A stretch of 13,844 bases of DNA, taken from positions 1-13,844 of the forward strand of contig MVAQ01000356.1 of assembly GCA_014825775.1 (NCBI GenBank), written 5' to 3'. The notes under the pieces were generated by a model that worked only from the letters and a program-made list of their open reading frames with translations, was not told where the DNA came from and did not search any database. The position numbers were made by a program, and so were the translations under genes. Source of the stretch: Krasilnikovozyma curviuscula (taxonomy: Eukaryota > Basidiomycota > Tremellomycetes > Cystofilobasidiales > Mrakiaceae). Below, piece by piece: positions 1 to 9,562 of the stretch (the first letter of the stretch is position 1; every line of letters begins with the position of its first letter).

Positions 1-2
1 AC

Positions 3-80
3 ATGGCGGCATGGGTAGCTGCATGCTTAAAGAAGAGAGAAGCGTCCGGAGAAGGCATCGCGCCTCTAGCGCCTCTGTAG
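3..80 (+). CDS. Possible 3' end of a plus-strand gene, cut by the window edge
   Basis: A reading frame entering from the left edge stays open through 25 codons and ends in TAG at 78-80. It has a hydrophobic, tryptophan-containing start, then a Lys/Arg/Glu stretch, and ends in APLAPL. The sequence after the stop becomes AT-rich and untranslatable, as expected for a 3' UTR. The only support is this change in composition and the convergent layout with the minus-strand gene ending at 755. I do not recognise the protein. The ATG at position 3 is probably internal, not the start. A second frame is also open here but reads as Arg/Ser-rich noise. Confidence 0.25.
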   Translation: MAAWVAACLKKREASGEGIAPLAPL

Positions 81-754
81 ACAGGTGGAATTTGAGGAAA
101 CATTACATATACAGCATCTCCCTCGCACAATCACGACAACACTCTTCATTTTGCTCTTTTATTGGTTATTCTGCATTGCGATCTGATACCTGTAGCTTTA
201 TGGTTTTCAACTGCATCCATTAATTCTCTCATTTACCGTTATCGGGACGGTACAGTATCCCATTACCTTGCTAGAGTGTTAGCATTTTTTTTTGTGTGTT
301 GGCTCTTCAATGTGTATACAGTCAAATTAAAGAACATCTTGGCATGTGTACAATAGGAAAACTTGCGGATCTTCTCTGCTACAGCTCACTTGTAAGCGAT
401 CACACCGATGGAAGAGAAACTTGTGGTATCATAAGAGCAAACGGGAATTCAGATTAAGCAAGAAAAGTAGTTAGGTAGATAAAAAAAGAACAGCACTGAA
501 CTGAAAGTCTATGATTTGGAATAGATAGTGATAAGAAAAGAAGTTGAAGCAGAAGTGGAGAATGGAACCATCAAAATGGAAAAAGTGTTCGTCAATGAGC
601 AGCACTAAGACTCTTTTGTTTACTTCTCCAAGTTTCTCAGCTGAGATGCCCAGTAGTTGGCGGCCATGCTACCACCAATGTACATGGCGTTGGGTTCTTC
701 ATAAGGTGTAATACGTAATGTCATCAGATGGTGCAGGTGGAACTACGATGTGTT
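81..754. other. Convergent intergenic region, no gene seen
   Basis: About 670 bp of AT-rich DNA with only short frames and no splice-linked coding signal on either strand. It lies downstream of the possible plus-strand tail and downstream of the CPL1-like stop, so it most likely holds both 3' UTRs. T-rich runs around 287-296 and A-rich runs around 481-487 fit AT-rich 3' ends. No hairpin, repeat or RNA gene stood out. Confidence 0.5.
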
Positions 755-1974
755 TCATGTCACAGACTCACCACAAGCTGTACCGTTGTTAGAAACCCTG
801 AAGCCTTTCATACAGCTGTTGACAACACAGGATCCATACACACTAGAATGGAAGAAGACAGTCAGATGTCTGAGCGGGGGCGTGATGGCGCAAATGCAAG
901 TTGGGTGGTGGCATACCATGACACATCAGCAACGCCGTCGATGGCAGAGCAGTCGGCACCAGCAACTTCGTTTCCTCTTGGATTAGGGCAGCCTCCGCCT
1001 GTGAAAGTGGGGGAAGTGATCAGATCGTCTCCTCGAAAGTGCGGAGCAGAGTTTGGAAGGTACTTACAAGACTCCATGTTGCTCGCTGACATACACAATA
1101 GGTCGAGTCAGCAACAGCGGGCAGCCCCCATTAAGAGGTGAAACTTTCAACTCACAGACATCCAAACATTCCCACCCTGGTAGCCCACCAGCAATAGCAG
1201 GAGGGGTAGAGCAAGTTTTGAATCCTGGGCCGCACTTGAAATCCCTGCGGGATGCTCGCCTCTTCAGCCCACTAGGGCAAGTTATTTGGCACGAACCGTC
1301 GGAGCATTTGGTGTATCCGGCAATACAGTCTGAGAAAAAAAAAAAAAAGGTCAACATCATTGATAAGTGAACGAGAGGAGAAATGTAAATAGAAGAAAAG
1401 TTGCATACCGTAGTCGCATCCTGAACAGGTGGGGTCTGCGTTAGCTGGATATTGACAAGCAGTTCCTCCAGCTGCATTGATGAGCTGTGGTAGATTCAAA
1501 CGTATCAAGCGTGTTAAATAAATGAATGAGCTGAATTAGAATCAGCGAGGAAATCAACCTACACCTCCAAGTCCTAGGTTATCGATAACTTGTTGCAAGG
1601 TTCCCGCGATTGGTAGCAATCCAGTGGTGACTTGACAAAGAGGGGCTATCACAATGTTTAGGAGTGCCGCTACAACACTGATGAGACCGCCAGAATAAGC
1701 GATCGAAGGGCAGGTCTGAGTTACGACCGACTAATGAACAAAATAAAGAATAGAATCAGAACACAGAAAGTTGTGCAAATTCAAAGCTACTGACACTCAA
1801 GTCCAGAATTGTTGCTGGAGCTGCAGCGCCGCTGCCGTCATTAAGAACACAAGCGCATTCGGTATTGGTGAGGACAGTGACCTTGGCACATAGGAGACTA
1901 TCTGCGGCAGTTTGAGCAGCGACCGATGATGCTAATCCAACGGCAAAAGCAAGAGATAATGTGGAGAACTTCAT
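755..1974 (-). CDS. Secreted cysteine-rich protein with a C-terminal CPL1-like domain
   Basis: Seven exons: 1974-1795, 1730-1563, 1484-1409, 1329-1156, 1085-1068, 998-917 and 842-755, giving 261 aa. All introns (64-79 bp) are GT-AG and the frame closes exactly. The start is the ATG before a clear signal peptide (MKFSTLSLAFAVGLASSVAA, cleavage near A20/Q21). Residues 25-140 contain paired cysteines (C29, C40, C42), a hydrophobic stretch near 80-105 and a cysteine pair before the domain. Residues 143-261 read as a CPL1-like domain: CPSGLKRR at 159-166, C174, C181, WEC at 194-196, ESCGGC at 204-209, DC at 221-222, C233, C238, C243 and C256. Dibasic RR at 165-166 and 169-170 could be Kex2 sites. 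The family is named after Cryptococcus Cpl1, a secreted capsule-linked protein, and is expanded in basidiomycetes with mostly unknown roles. The role here is unknown; extracellular location is inferred. The family call is strong. Confidence 0.88.
1068..1085 (-). other. 18-nt micro-exon (exon 5) of the CPL1-like gene
   Basis: This exon contributes six residues between WECLDV and CGGC. It is needed to rebuild the ECLD...ESCGGC motif of the CPL1 domain: with the flanking GTGAGT and GTAAGT donors and the AG acceptors, both frames close (phase 1 on each side). Skipping it would join phase-1 ends and keep the frame, but would delete a conserved cysteine-flanking segment. Confidence 0.8.
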
Positions 1975-2215
1975 TGCGACAGGAAAGTGGAGAGAAGGGT
2001 GGGTTGTGTTGTTGTTGCTGCGCAAGTGAGGACTGTCGTCGGAGTAGTCAATAAGTGCAGACGGAGTCGATGAGATATGTTCTACTGTAAAGACAATGTC
2101 GATGTGAGTTGTGGTTGAGAGCAAAGGAAGCGTTGAGCGTGCAAGGGAGTAGAACCGACCTGGTGATCTTTGTGGGTGATGGATGTAAAGAAAGTTCTTA
2201 GTCTTGACCTGTCGG

Positions 2216-2224
2216 CTTATATAT
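2216..2224 (-). promoter_or_regulatory. TATA-like element upstream of the CPL1-like gene
   Basis: The minus strand reads ATATATAAG here, 242-250 bp upstream of the CPL1-like ATG at 1974. The interval between is CT/CA-rich on the coding strand (for example CAACAACAACACAACCCACC), as in fungal 5' leaders. If used, it implies a leader of roughly 200 nt. No transcription evidence is available. Confidence 0.45.
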
Positions 2225-2330
2225 CTTTTTTAACGGATACATCTAGTTTTCGGGCTCTAGAGGGGTAATTGCTGCCAAATTGAAGATCGGATACTGTGCA
2301 ACACGGTGTTTGAGTGAAGGAAGAAGATGC

Positions 2331-2356
2331 GATCCTCGTCACAAAGTTCGAGGATC
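2331..2356. repeat. Short inverted repeat, 8-bp arms
   Basis: GATCCTCG at 2331-2338 and CGAGGATC at 2349-2356 are exact inverse complements with a 10-nt spacer. It lies about 360-380 bp upstream of the CPL1-like ATG, beyond the TATA-like element. It could be a dyad binding site or chance. Confidence 0.4.
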
Positions 2357-3348
2357 ACTGCGTGCATTTGTGACGCAAAAGTAAATAAGCAGTATTGTAT
2401 CTACCACTACATGTAACATCTGAGACGGTCCGTCCCTAACTGCAGCGCTTGCTTGGACGGAGGATGGAGCGAACGACTTGTTTCCGTGGTTTGAAGCGTC
2501 ATCTACAAATGCAGCGATCATATGCCACGTTCCTTGGAAGCCGCGTGCCCAAGAAGGTCACTAGTACCTACTAATTGGTCTGGCGGAATCTGGAACCACT
2601 GCAGGATACAAAAAAAAACTAGCACTCGGATGAAGGTAGTGGCGGCGGTTTCAGATTGAGCGGAACGCGCGAATGTGTCCCTTTTCTTTTCCTTCTTTCC
2701 TTCTGTGAACGAATCTTCTTTCTGGTAAGGTTCCTCTTCACTGGGCCGCACAATTACATGAAGACGACATCATAGTGTCATCAGGATGACTTTCCAACCT
2801 ATTCGTGCAACGCACACCTCGATGTGCTGACTTGATTCTGCTTATTTACTCGTAGACCCTGTCCCTTGCAAGAGAAAAAAATTCCATTTAACATAGAGGA
2901 AATGTAAAATTATTACTTTGATCCCCTTAGGTTGCCCCTGCTTTCCGAGCCGAGTAACGATATTCCCGCTGCAGACTGCCTCAACTGGGTACGGCTGACA
3001 ACAAGTTGAGAGGGGGTAATTATCATATGTAAGCCGCCATCGTTTCCCAAACACGCCTAACTTCCAAAACAGATACCAATTACTAACGCTGATACACACA
3101 AAGTGCTCCCTTGTCGTTTCACATGGGCTTGATATTCTTGCCCTTGATTTCGCACCGCTGAAAATAAGGTTTGGAAAACAAGACGCAAACAGCAGGTGCT
3201 CTAGACTTGGTCGATGTTGCCCATGTACAGAAATTCAGAACTTTACAAACGAAAAATTTGATACTGGAAATTACAGATATCTTTCACGAAATATAGAAAG
3301 TGCTGAATTTCCTCTGAGTAGTCGAAGCCTCTCTGAGCTTACAGATGG

Positions 3349-3366
3349 TACGCGCGCGCGCGTACA
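3349..3366. repeat. (CG)6-centred perfect palindrome
   Basis: GTACGCGCGCGCGCGTAC is its own reverse complement. The flanks extend the symmetry as CAGATG on the left and CATCTG on the right, with one extra G on the left side. The core TA(CG)6TA alternates pyrimidine and purine throughout and so could form Z-DNA, and every CpG could be methylated. It lies about 270 bp beyond the stop of the Zn2Cys6 gene, in non-coding DNA. Confidence 0.85.
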
Positions 3367-3634
3367 TCTGGCATGGCACACATGCAGCAGAGCTAAAGAT
3401 TGGAAGACGCGGCTTTTTTGAGTGGCCAAACTGAAGTCAAGATTCCAATAAATGAGATGTGGTAGCTTCTATGTACATTTTTATGAGAAACAACAATCAA
3501 CAAGAATGAACACACAAGAAGAAAAAGTTAAAAACATTCCCCGCTGCGAGAATGCAGCAGATAAAATTCGTAACATTTTACTCCAGACGCCAACCCCTTC
3601 ATTCCTCCATGGAATTATCTATGCCAACAGCGCT

Positions 3635-6600
3635 TCATACGAACGGGAACCCGGAGTTCTCAGTAGGAATGACCTACACATCGAGCGAAAGTCAGTCGTA
3701 GTTAGCGCCACAATCGCAGAGCTCGGTGCCTCGGATTGTCGACACTCACTTTGTTCCAAAAGTCCGATCCTAAGTCCACATCTAAGAACAGCTGATCTCC
3801 AGGCTGAGAGCCGATGTTTCCCCAGTCGCTGAGCGAGTTCAGATCCGATGAGAATTGTGCCGGCGTTGTTGTGGATTCTGGGAGAGGTGAGAGTGCAAAT
3901 CCGTTTCCCATATGATGGTTATTGATATTGAAGTTCTGCAGGTGTTGAGATCCTCCCATTAATGAAGAAGAGTTAAAGGACGCCGAAGAAAGGGCATTTC
4001 CTCCTCCGTACTCAGAACTGACAGTACTGCTTAAGTTTTGGTTCAAAGAGTCTGGTAACTGGAAGCCATGGCTCCAAATGTTGATATTGGATGACGATGG
4101 ACCACCACTGATTGGAGTCATTCCAGAATGAGTATTGTTGTTATTATTACTGAATGGGTACGGTGACTGGAAGTTGAGAGGTTCAGGTGTAGCGGCGGCT
4201 GTTGCATATTTTTCAGGGATGATGGGAGTTGCTGCACCGGTATGAGAAACGAAATCTCCAGCGAAGGAGTGACGTAATTTTTTAGCGACCGTTCGAAGAA
4301 GCAGCGCATGTCGTATTCCAAGATGGTCTTTGTCAGGTGAGGAGTTCGCCAAACAGTAGATCACCTTTTCGATGAGCTCCAAGATGGCTTTTGTGTCACC
4401 ATGAACAACCTGCATCATCGGAATGGTAAAATATTATCAGTAGAAGCAACGGAAAAGTGAAGCTTCCATTTGAACTACTCACAGCTCCAGAATAGAGGGC
4501 CTTGAGGAGGAATACACTCGCGTACACAAACCAAAGGAAAAATCGGCCAGGCAAGAACGGCAGAGCACCCCCAGGATGTAGTTTTTCGACACAAATTAAC
4601 AGCAACTGTTTTGCTGCATCAATGCTCTCAATAATGAATTTGGCATCTGGTGATTGTGTCGTACCACGTAGGAAGATGCCTTCGTTCTTGTGTATGTCTC
4701 CATTCGAGTTACCGTGTGTTGCTGCTCGTTGAACATGTGCCTGGAAGGCAAAGGCATAAATATAAAGACGGAGATAATGGAAGGTGCACCATACAACTTC
4801 GTCAGTTGGGTAGTTTGGGAACTGGATGTGTTGCCAGGTGAGGAGAAAACCATTCAACGACCGCGTGAATTCGTCCAAGAACTTACGATATTGAAGGATG
4901 ATAGTAAAAATTCTTAAAACTACAGTCGACTGAAACGATTGGATATATGAGAGAAAACACACCTTGTAGTATTCTCCAGCACGAACCAGCGAAATTGTTC
5001 TGTCATTGGAAGGATACAAGACGTCATCTGTTTTCAAGCCCAAGTCGTCACTTGAATAAATCTTTTTTATAAAAATAGAAAAAAAGAACACAAAACTCAC
5101 GTGCATTAGTCATGATTTGTGTCAACTCGACGATCGCCTGTACCGTCAAGCAGCCGTCGGGCAAACTTGGGAAGTTAGTGACCGCATCCTTCGGACTAGA
5201 CTTATTGAAGCAGAGGCCAGGACCTCTTGACCAAAAGGCTTTACCAATTCGAATAGAGATATGTCGGTCGAAGAGGTAGCAATCTGGACGAAGACGCAAA
5301 TCACGTTAATCCACGTTACAGATGGAAATAGGGACCAGAGGTGAGGCGTACAAGTCCAAGCCAGTCTCGCCCGGTCAAGGTCTGGATTACTTTCTTCGTC
5401 GGGATCTACATAAAGAGAGTTTTGGTCCAGGCCCAGGAGATAGCCTGTTCTTACAGCATGGCCAACCATGAACCTAAATCCGAGATTTAACGCAGTGGGA
5501 AACACAAGGGCAAGGTTAAAAAAACAGATATCAAGGTCGAACAACGTAAAAACAAAAAAAAAAAAGTCTACCAAGCTTGTTTATTTTCACCGTCGTGCGC
5601 CAAAATAGTTGTGAGCCCTGTCTGACGAGGGACGTATTCAGACAGGAGCAGCATGCCTGGCGCAGCCAAACAGATTTGGGCTTTAGACTTCCTCGAAACA
5701 CATTGATTTGAACGACACGACTCACTTTCCACAAATCCAACAGGTGCATCTTTCCCATCAATCAAGATCTCGTTCATCAACCCCTTTGAATAAATTGATG
5801 GCCAAGTCAACAATCCACCCAATACACGGAGTTGACGAAACACATACCTTCATCACAACCCAGCTATCGGAATGAACATGCTGCATCTTTGGATCTGGAT
5901 CAAAACGGGAGACGATAATAACAAATGTGACTAGTAGATGCTTTTCTTCGTAAGCGAAGCGCTGGATCTCAAGGTCGGTTTTGGGCATGCGGGAGTCCGG
6001 TACCATTGGCTAGATAAAAGTGTTGAAGAGTTGCATGGAAACAAAAGAGGTTTAACATCAAAGGTTATGTCAGTGATGGTGGCTTAAAAGAAAGCGAAGG
6101 GAAGAAAGCCACTCACGAAGATCTGATGGTGCCTCGTAAAAAAATGTTCAATGTAAACTTTTAACTGCTCAGCATTCACGATACCCTTCTTGAGCAACAC
6201 AAACTCCTCCAATGGCGGAATGACAATCTCATTCTCGCCCTCGAAATCTGCGCTACATGGTCGATTGACAAGTTCGCCATCTGCGTTCTGTTCTAACGCC
6301 CCATCTGCCCCAGTACCCCCCATTTTAGACGAATCCCCGTCTCCAGACGTGGGAGTATCCTTAATCTGTTTATTACCGCTACTGTTGGACGTGCCACTGC
6401 CTTTGATATGTCCCTCTGCGGTGATGGCAAGCAGCGACAGCGCATCGGCCTCATTGTGCATATCACCTACGACAAAACTCTCAGGATCGTCTCTATGAGG
6501 TTGAAACTTTCTTTTGTTTGAACCAGTGGTAACGTTTGTGCCGGAGAGGGAAGGTGGGGTGAGTCCGTCGCCCGGTTTGAGTCTCCGGCTCGACGAGGCG

Positions 6601-7497
6601 GCACTTTGGTGAGAGGACGAGGCGGGCGAGGTGTCTTCCATAGAAAGGTCGTGGTTGTTGATCGGTGATATGTGGAAACCTGCAGGAGATATTCCCGAGT
6701 GCGGTGTCGTCCCAGAAATGGTGGGTATTGAAGTAGATGAGTACGAGTGCTGTTGGTGAAGGAGAGGATGGTGGGGTTCCGCTTGTCGATGGCTCTGGGT
6801 ACTCATCTGGAGAATGTTTTGTATATAATTCTCAGTGGGATAAGGGGGTGATATGACGACGTTTCCCGCTGAAACAGCTGTCGGTGCTGTTGAGGACGAA
6901 GAAGAAGCCACCGGTATTTGGATTTCCTGCTCTTCACCTTTCCATCGTTTGGACGATTGCTCACCTCCAAACGAGTCTTCACCTGACTGAGTAAAGGAAG
7001 AAGACCTTGCTCTTCCCTTTCCGGCTAGGTTTCCACCTCGTTTGGCTGCAATCATCCACAAAGATGCGAGGTTTTTATTCAGTCGTTCTGCCCCGTGAAA
7101 TTCTTCTCTAAGAGAATTAAACCGTGCTTACAAGGTGCAAATACACATTCTCTTGACTCCCTTTTGCATCGAGCACAGGGAGGTTCACCAGGCGAGTCGA
7201 TATCTCCTAGGTCGCTGTAATTTTCAAACGGAATGCTCGACCAGCTGGTTTGAATGGGTTACGGAAATATGTTATGACGAGGTAAGCTCACCATTTGGCT
7301 TTCCTGCTACGACAGTGAAGACTTATACGAGCAGAGCAATAGAGACGAATTCAGTTACTAAGTCCATACTGAAACTGGGTCCTGCTGACTGACCAAGCCT
7401 TGTACGACCGCCTCGCCTTTTCCTTGTCCTTTTCCGTGGCCTGCTGATGGATTGAAATCACTGCATTTGCTTCCTCCTGGGTACTAGATTCCGCCAT
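3635..7497 (-). CDS. Zn2Cys6 transcription factor with fungal middle homology region, Aro80-like
   Basis: Thirteen exons: 7497-7394, 7321-7292, 7214-7132, 7045-6117, 6009-5848, 5783-5726, 5656-5572, 5473-5352, 5283-5101, 5027-4963, 4881-4483, 4409-3750 and 3673-3635, giving 972 aa. All introns are GT-AG and phases match. The DNA-binding domain is rebuilt across three exons: C35-x2-C38-x6-C45, then C58-x2-C61-x6-C68 (CLHCRSRKAKC and CARCKRESREC). Residues 75-340 are Ser/Thr/Pro/Gly-rich, with a DMHNEADALSLLA motif near 267-279. Residues about 350-740 form the fungal_trans-type region (HAVRTGYLLGLD, CYLFDRHISIRIGKAFW, AHDVLYPSNDRTISLVRAGE, FHYLRLYIYAFAFQAHVQRA). The tail is Asn/Ser-rich with NNNNN. 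The Zn-cluster spacing, AHDVLYPS block and length resemble Aro80, activator of aromatic amino acid catabolism (yeast Aro80 is about 950 aa). That subfamily is an inference; Zn2Cys6 factor is certain. Expected to act in the nucleus. Confidence 0.87.
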
Positions 7498-7775
7498 GAG
7501 GAGATCGGCACTTGAGAGGAACCCGTCGATAGGCTCTTACGGTGGGACGACTAGATGCTGGTTTGAAGTTGGGCAGGGGCGGTAAACGACGGGGTAGAGG
7601 AAACGCACGCCAAACATTTCTCGACATTTTTTTTTTTTTCCCAAACGACATGATATGTGTGTCATTTCTTTTGTTTGTTCATCATCGGAAATATCTGCGT
7701 CACCAATTTAATAATCAGTTATTCTGTAATGCTACCTATTTACTCGCTATGTTTACGAAGCCTTCTCCCTTAAGT
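7498..7775. other. Tandem intergenic spacer between dgoD-like and the Zn2Cys6 gene
   Basis: This 278-bp gap is the dehydratase 3' flank and the regulator's promoter and leader. It includes a 13-T run at 7627-7639 and the CCG-N7-CCG element. No TATA box was recognised and no gene is seen. Confidence 0.6.
7580..7592 (-). promoter_or_regulatory. CCG-N7-CCG element resembling the Aro80 upstream activating site
   Basis: The minus strand reads CCGTCGTTTACCG, 83-95 bp upstream of the regulator's ATG. The yeast UAS-ARO consensus is WRWCCGWSATTTRCCG. Its 13-nt core is matched at 12 positions (G instead of A after WS), while the WRW prefix is not matched. Direct CCG repeats with a 7-bp gap are a typical Zn2Cys6 dimer site. 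Its place just upstream of the regulator's own start suggests autoregulation (inference). Confidence 0.5.
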
Positions 7776-9562
7776 TTACCACTCTCTGACACTTCCATCT
7801 GGCGCTCTCCAGACTGGGTTACGCCAACTATAATTGGCATTGTCAATCGCGTTCTTTCTCACTAACTCCTCATCGATCTCAATGCCCAACCCAGGCCCTT
7901 CGAGCGTCTTCACCATGCCGTTGACGACATCAAACACTTCCGGGTTCTTGATGTACGACAACAAGTCCCAGTCACCAATGTTATAGTGCATTTTGATGCT
8001 CATCTCGCAGATGACAAAGTTTGGTGTGCACGAGGCCACCTGAAGCGACGCGGCGAAAGCGATGGGTCCCAAGGGACAATGTGGTGCCACCCCGACGTCG
8101 AACGTCTCTGCCATGATTGCAATCTTCCGTGTTTCTGAGATTCCTCCTGCGTGTGCGATCTGGTGAGAGATACACTGATGTGAGTGGGAGATCGTCACAG
8201 TAATGGAGAGTGAAGGAAACTCACATCGGGTTGAATAATGTCGATACAGCCAGCCTCGAGGTAAGGACGAACATCCTGACGAGTAAATAGACGTTCACCG
8301 AGCTATAGCAGCATCGAAAATGTTAAAAATGTGTTTTGCAACGAGAGAAGAGAAAATTATGACCAACTGCGATCGGAATCGTGGTCTGAGCGTAGAGCTG
8401 CTTCAATTCTTGAATCTGACCTGGAAGGAGGGGTTCTTCAATGAAGAACGGTCCATGAGGTTCCAGTAGTCTGGCAAGCTGTTTGGCCATAGGTCTGTGG
8501 ACTCTCCCATGGAAGTCAAGACCGGCGTTCACTTGTCGCACCACAACGTCAGTTTCGCTCCATCCATCTGTCAAAATTTACAAAAGGAGGACTGACTTCC
8601 AATACTTCGAACTTCTTTCAGCCTTTCAACAGTGGCCTGTAATGCATCTTGGCTATCCAGCCAACCTAGGCTCTCGCTGCCGTTCATCTTGACATGGGTG
8701 AAGCCCTGCTTCTTTCTCTCAGTTGCCTGGGCAAGGATGTCTGTTGGACGATCACCACCGATCCAGCCATACACCTGGATGTGGTCTCTTACACGACCAC
8801 CCATCAGCTGCCAGACGGGCACGCCCAGCTTTTTGCCTTTGATGTCCCTGTCAACGTAAGGAAGGAGGTAAGAACAGTGAGGCTCGGGGGCCGCTGATGG
8901 TGGGCCTACCAGAGAGCAATATCCTGCGACAAAAGAAGAGCAATTAGATCGAGTGCTATCGAAAAGATCAGCGTCGAACTTACCAATCCTGAAATCGCAG
9001 ACATAAGAACGGGTCCACCTCTGTAGAAACGGTGGCGGTACAGTCTGACGGTAAAGTCGTCAGTGTCAGCGTTAGAAACAGTTGAAATTAGATAAATCCT
9101 CACGTAGTATAGATATCCTCAATGGCATCGACGTCCCAGCCTGTGATTCTCTCCCTGATATCAGCGAAAGCACCTTCGACGGCTTCAGCGTGCTATACAA
9201 ATGATCAAAGCCTGTCAGTATATGGATTTAACAATCATCAGATGAGTGTTAGCTTACTCCTTCAAGCGTGGCTTCACCCTATTGTAAGGTCATCGAGAAA
9301 TCCGAGTTCAGAATATCGTGCGGGGAAAAATCATGTCGAGAGAAGAGACTTACCCAACCGACGTTTCCTTTGCTGCTTTCTACTCTAACGAAAAGCCATC
9401 TAGGGAGCTTTATAAATGCAATGCTAAGTTAACAAATCAGTTTTGGAAAGGTGAGAAAAAGAGGAAAGGACGTGCGACTCTGAACGTTTCAATCGTCTTG
9501 ATGACGTCTGAACCTTCCTTGACACCAAGGCCGGTCGGATGGGACGAGACGTAGGTAGTCAT
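7776..9562 (-). CDS. dgoD: D-galactonate dehydratase (enolase superfamily, DgoD type)
   Basis: Ten exons: 9562-9479, 9407-9354, 9278-9258, 9192-9104, 9044-8984, 8923-8910, 8847-8597, 8531-8368, 8302-8225 and 8159-7776, giving 399 aa, slightly longer than bacterial DgoD (382). DgoD converts D-galactonate to 2-keto-3-deoxy-galactonate using Mg2+. Family blocks are present: FYRGGPVLMSAISGLD, WQLMGG, WIGGDRP, GLDFHGR (195-201), FIEEP (221-225), LGERLFTR (247-254), HAGGI (275-279), APHCPLGP (297-304) and a C-terminal WRNPVWR. Metal ligands D197, E223, E249 and catalytic H199 and H299 all sit exactly 14 residues after E. coli D183, E209, E235, H185 and H285, so the enzyme should be active. Probably cytosolic: no targeting signal, only a 20-residue N-terminal extension. 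Exon 1's donor (GTCGCA) and exon 8's donor (GTTGGT) are non-consensus but give the only frame-preserving joins that keep the motifs. The related fungal L-galactonate dehydratase (LGD1 type) is longer and lacks this motif set. Confidence 0.92.
8910..8923 (-). other. 14-nt micro-exon (exon 6) of the dgoD-like gene
   Basis: It encodes the D-I-A-L segment and the first two bases of the following Trp codon, between SGL and WDIKGK. Acceptor CGCAG and donor GTAGGC flank it. It is required to restore the conserved GxDxALWDIKGK block of the dehydratase. Skipping it would shift the frame. Confidence 0.85.

Larger units (their letters stand above)
1975..3634. other. 1.66 kb intergenic region without a convincing gene
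   Basis: It holds the CPL1-like 5' leader and promoter (about 1975-2400) and the 3' flank of the Zn2Cys6 gene (about 3400-3634). In between are minus-strand frames at 2842-3099 and 2518-2751. They lack a recognisable family, a splice-linked continuation or a matching start. The second is Lys/Glu-rich and ends in a hydrophobic run encoded over a T-rich stretch, so it is probably fortuitous. Notable non-coding structures are an inverted repeat at 2331-2356 and a CG-alternating palindrome at 3349-3366. A small or non-coding gene cannot be excluded. Confidence 0.5.

Noticed and set aside
728..1141. Plus-strand frame of 137 codons
   Set aside because: Antisense to the CPL1-domain exons, whose cysteine pattern is restored by splicing on the minus strand.
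2518..2751. Minus-strand frame of 77 codons, Lys/Glu-rich start and hydrophobic middle
   Set aside because: No family likeness or splice-linked neighbours; the hydrophobic part comes from a T-rich run. Treated as chance.
2842..3099. Minus-strand frame of 85 codons
   Set aside because: Odd composition rich in Trp, Tyr and Phe, no recognised motif and no continuation by splicing.
3122..3159. Minus-strand short terminal-exon-like stretch (TTTTCAG acceptor, then CEIKGKNIKPM and stop)
   Set aside because: It looks like a last exon, but no upstream exon in a compatible phase could be found over the next 300 bases.
3452..3832. Plus-strand frame of 126 codons
   Set aside because: Its 3' part is antisense to the last exons of the Zn2Cys6 gene and its composition is not protein-like.
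5696..5725. Very short intron of about 30 bp in the regulator after FVES
   Set aside because: Below the size range of the other 38 introns; the 69-bp intron ending at 5657 gives a better protein join (FVESMLLLSEYVPR).
6190..6498. Plus-strand frame of 102 codons, Ser/Pro-rich
   Set aside because: Shadow of the Ser/Pro-rich exon 4 of the regulator on the other strand.
8568..8596. 29-bp intron in the dehydratase after RSIG
   Set aside because: Too short, and it leaves an unrelated insert before GLDFHGR; the 65-bp intron to 8532 with a branch-like site restores the motif.
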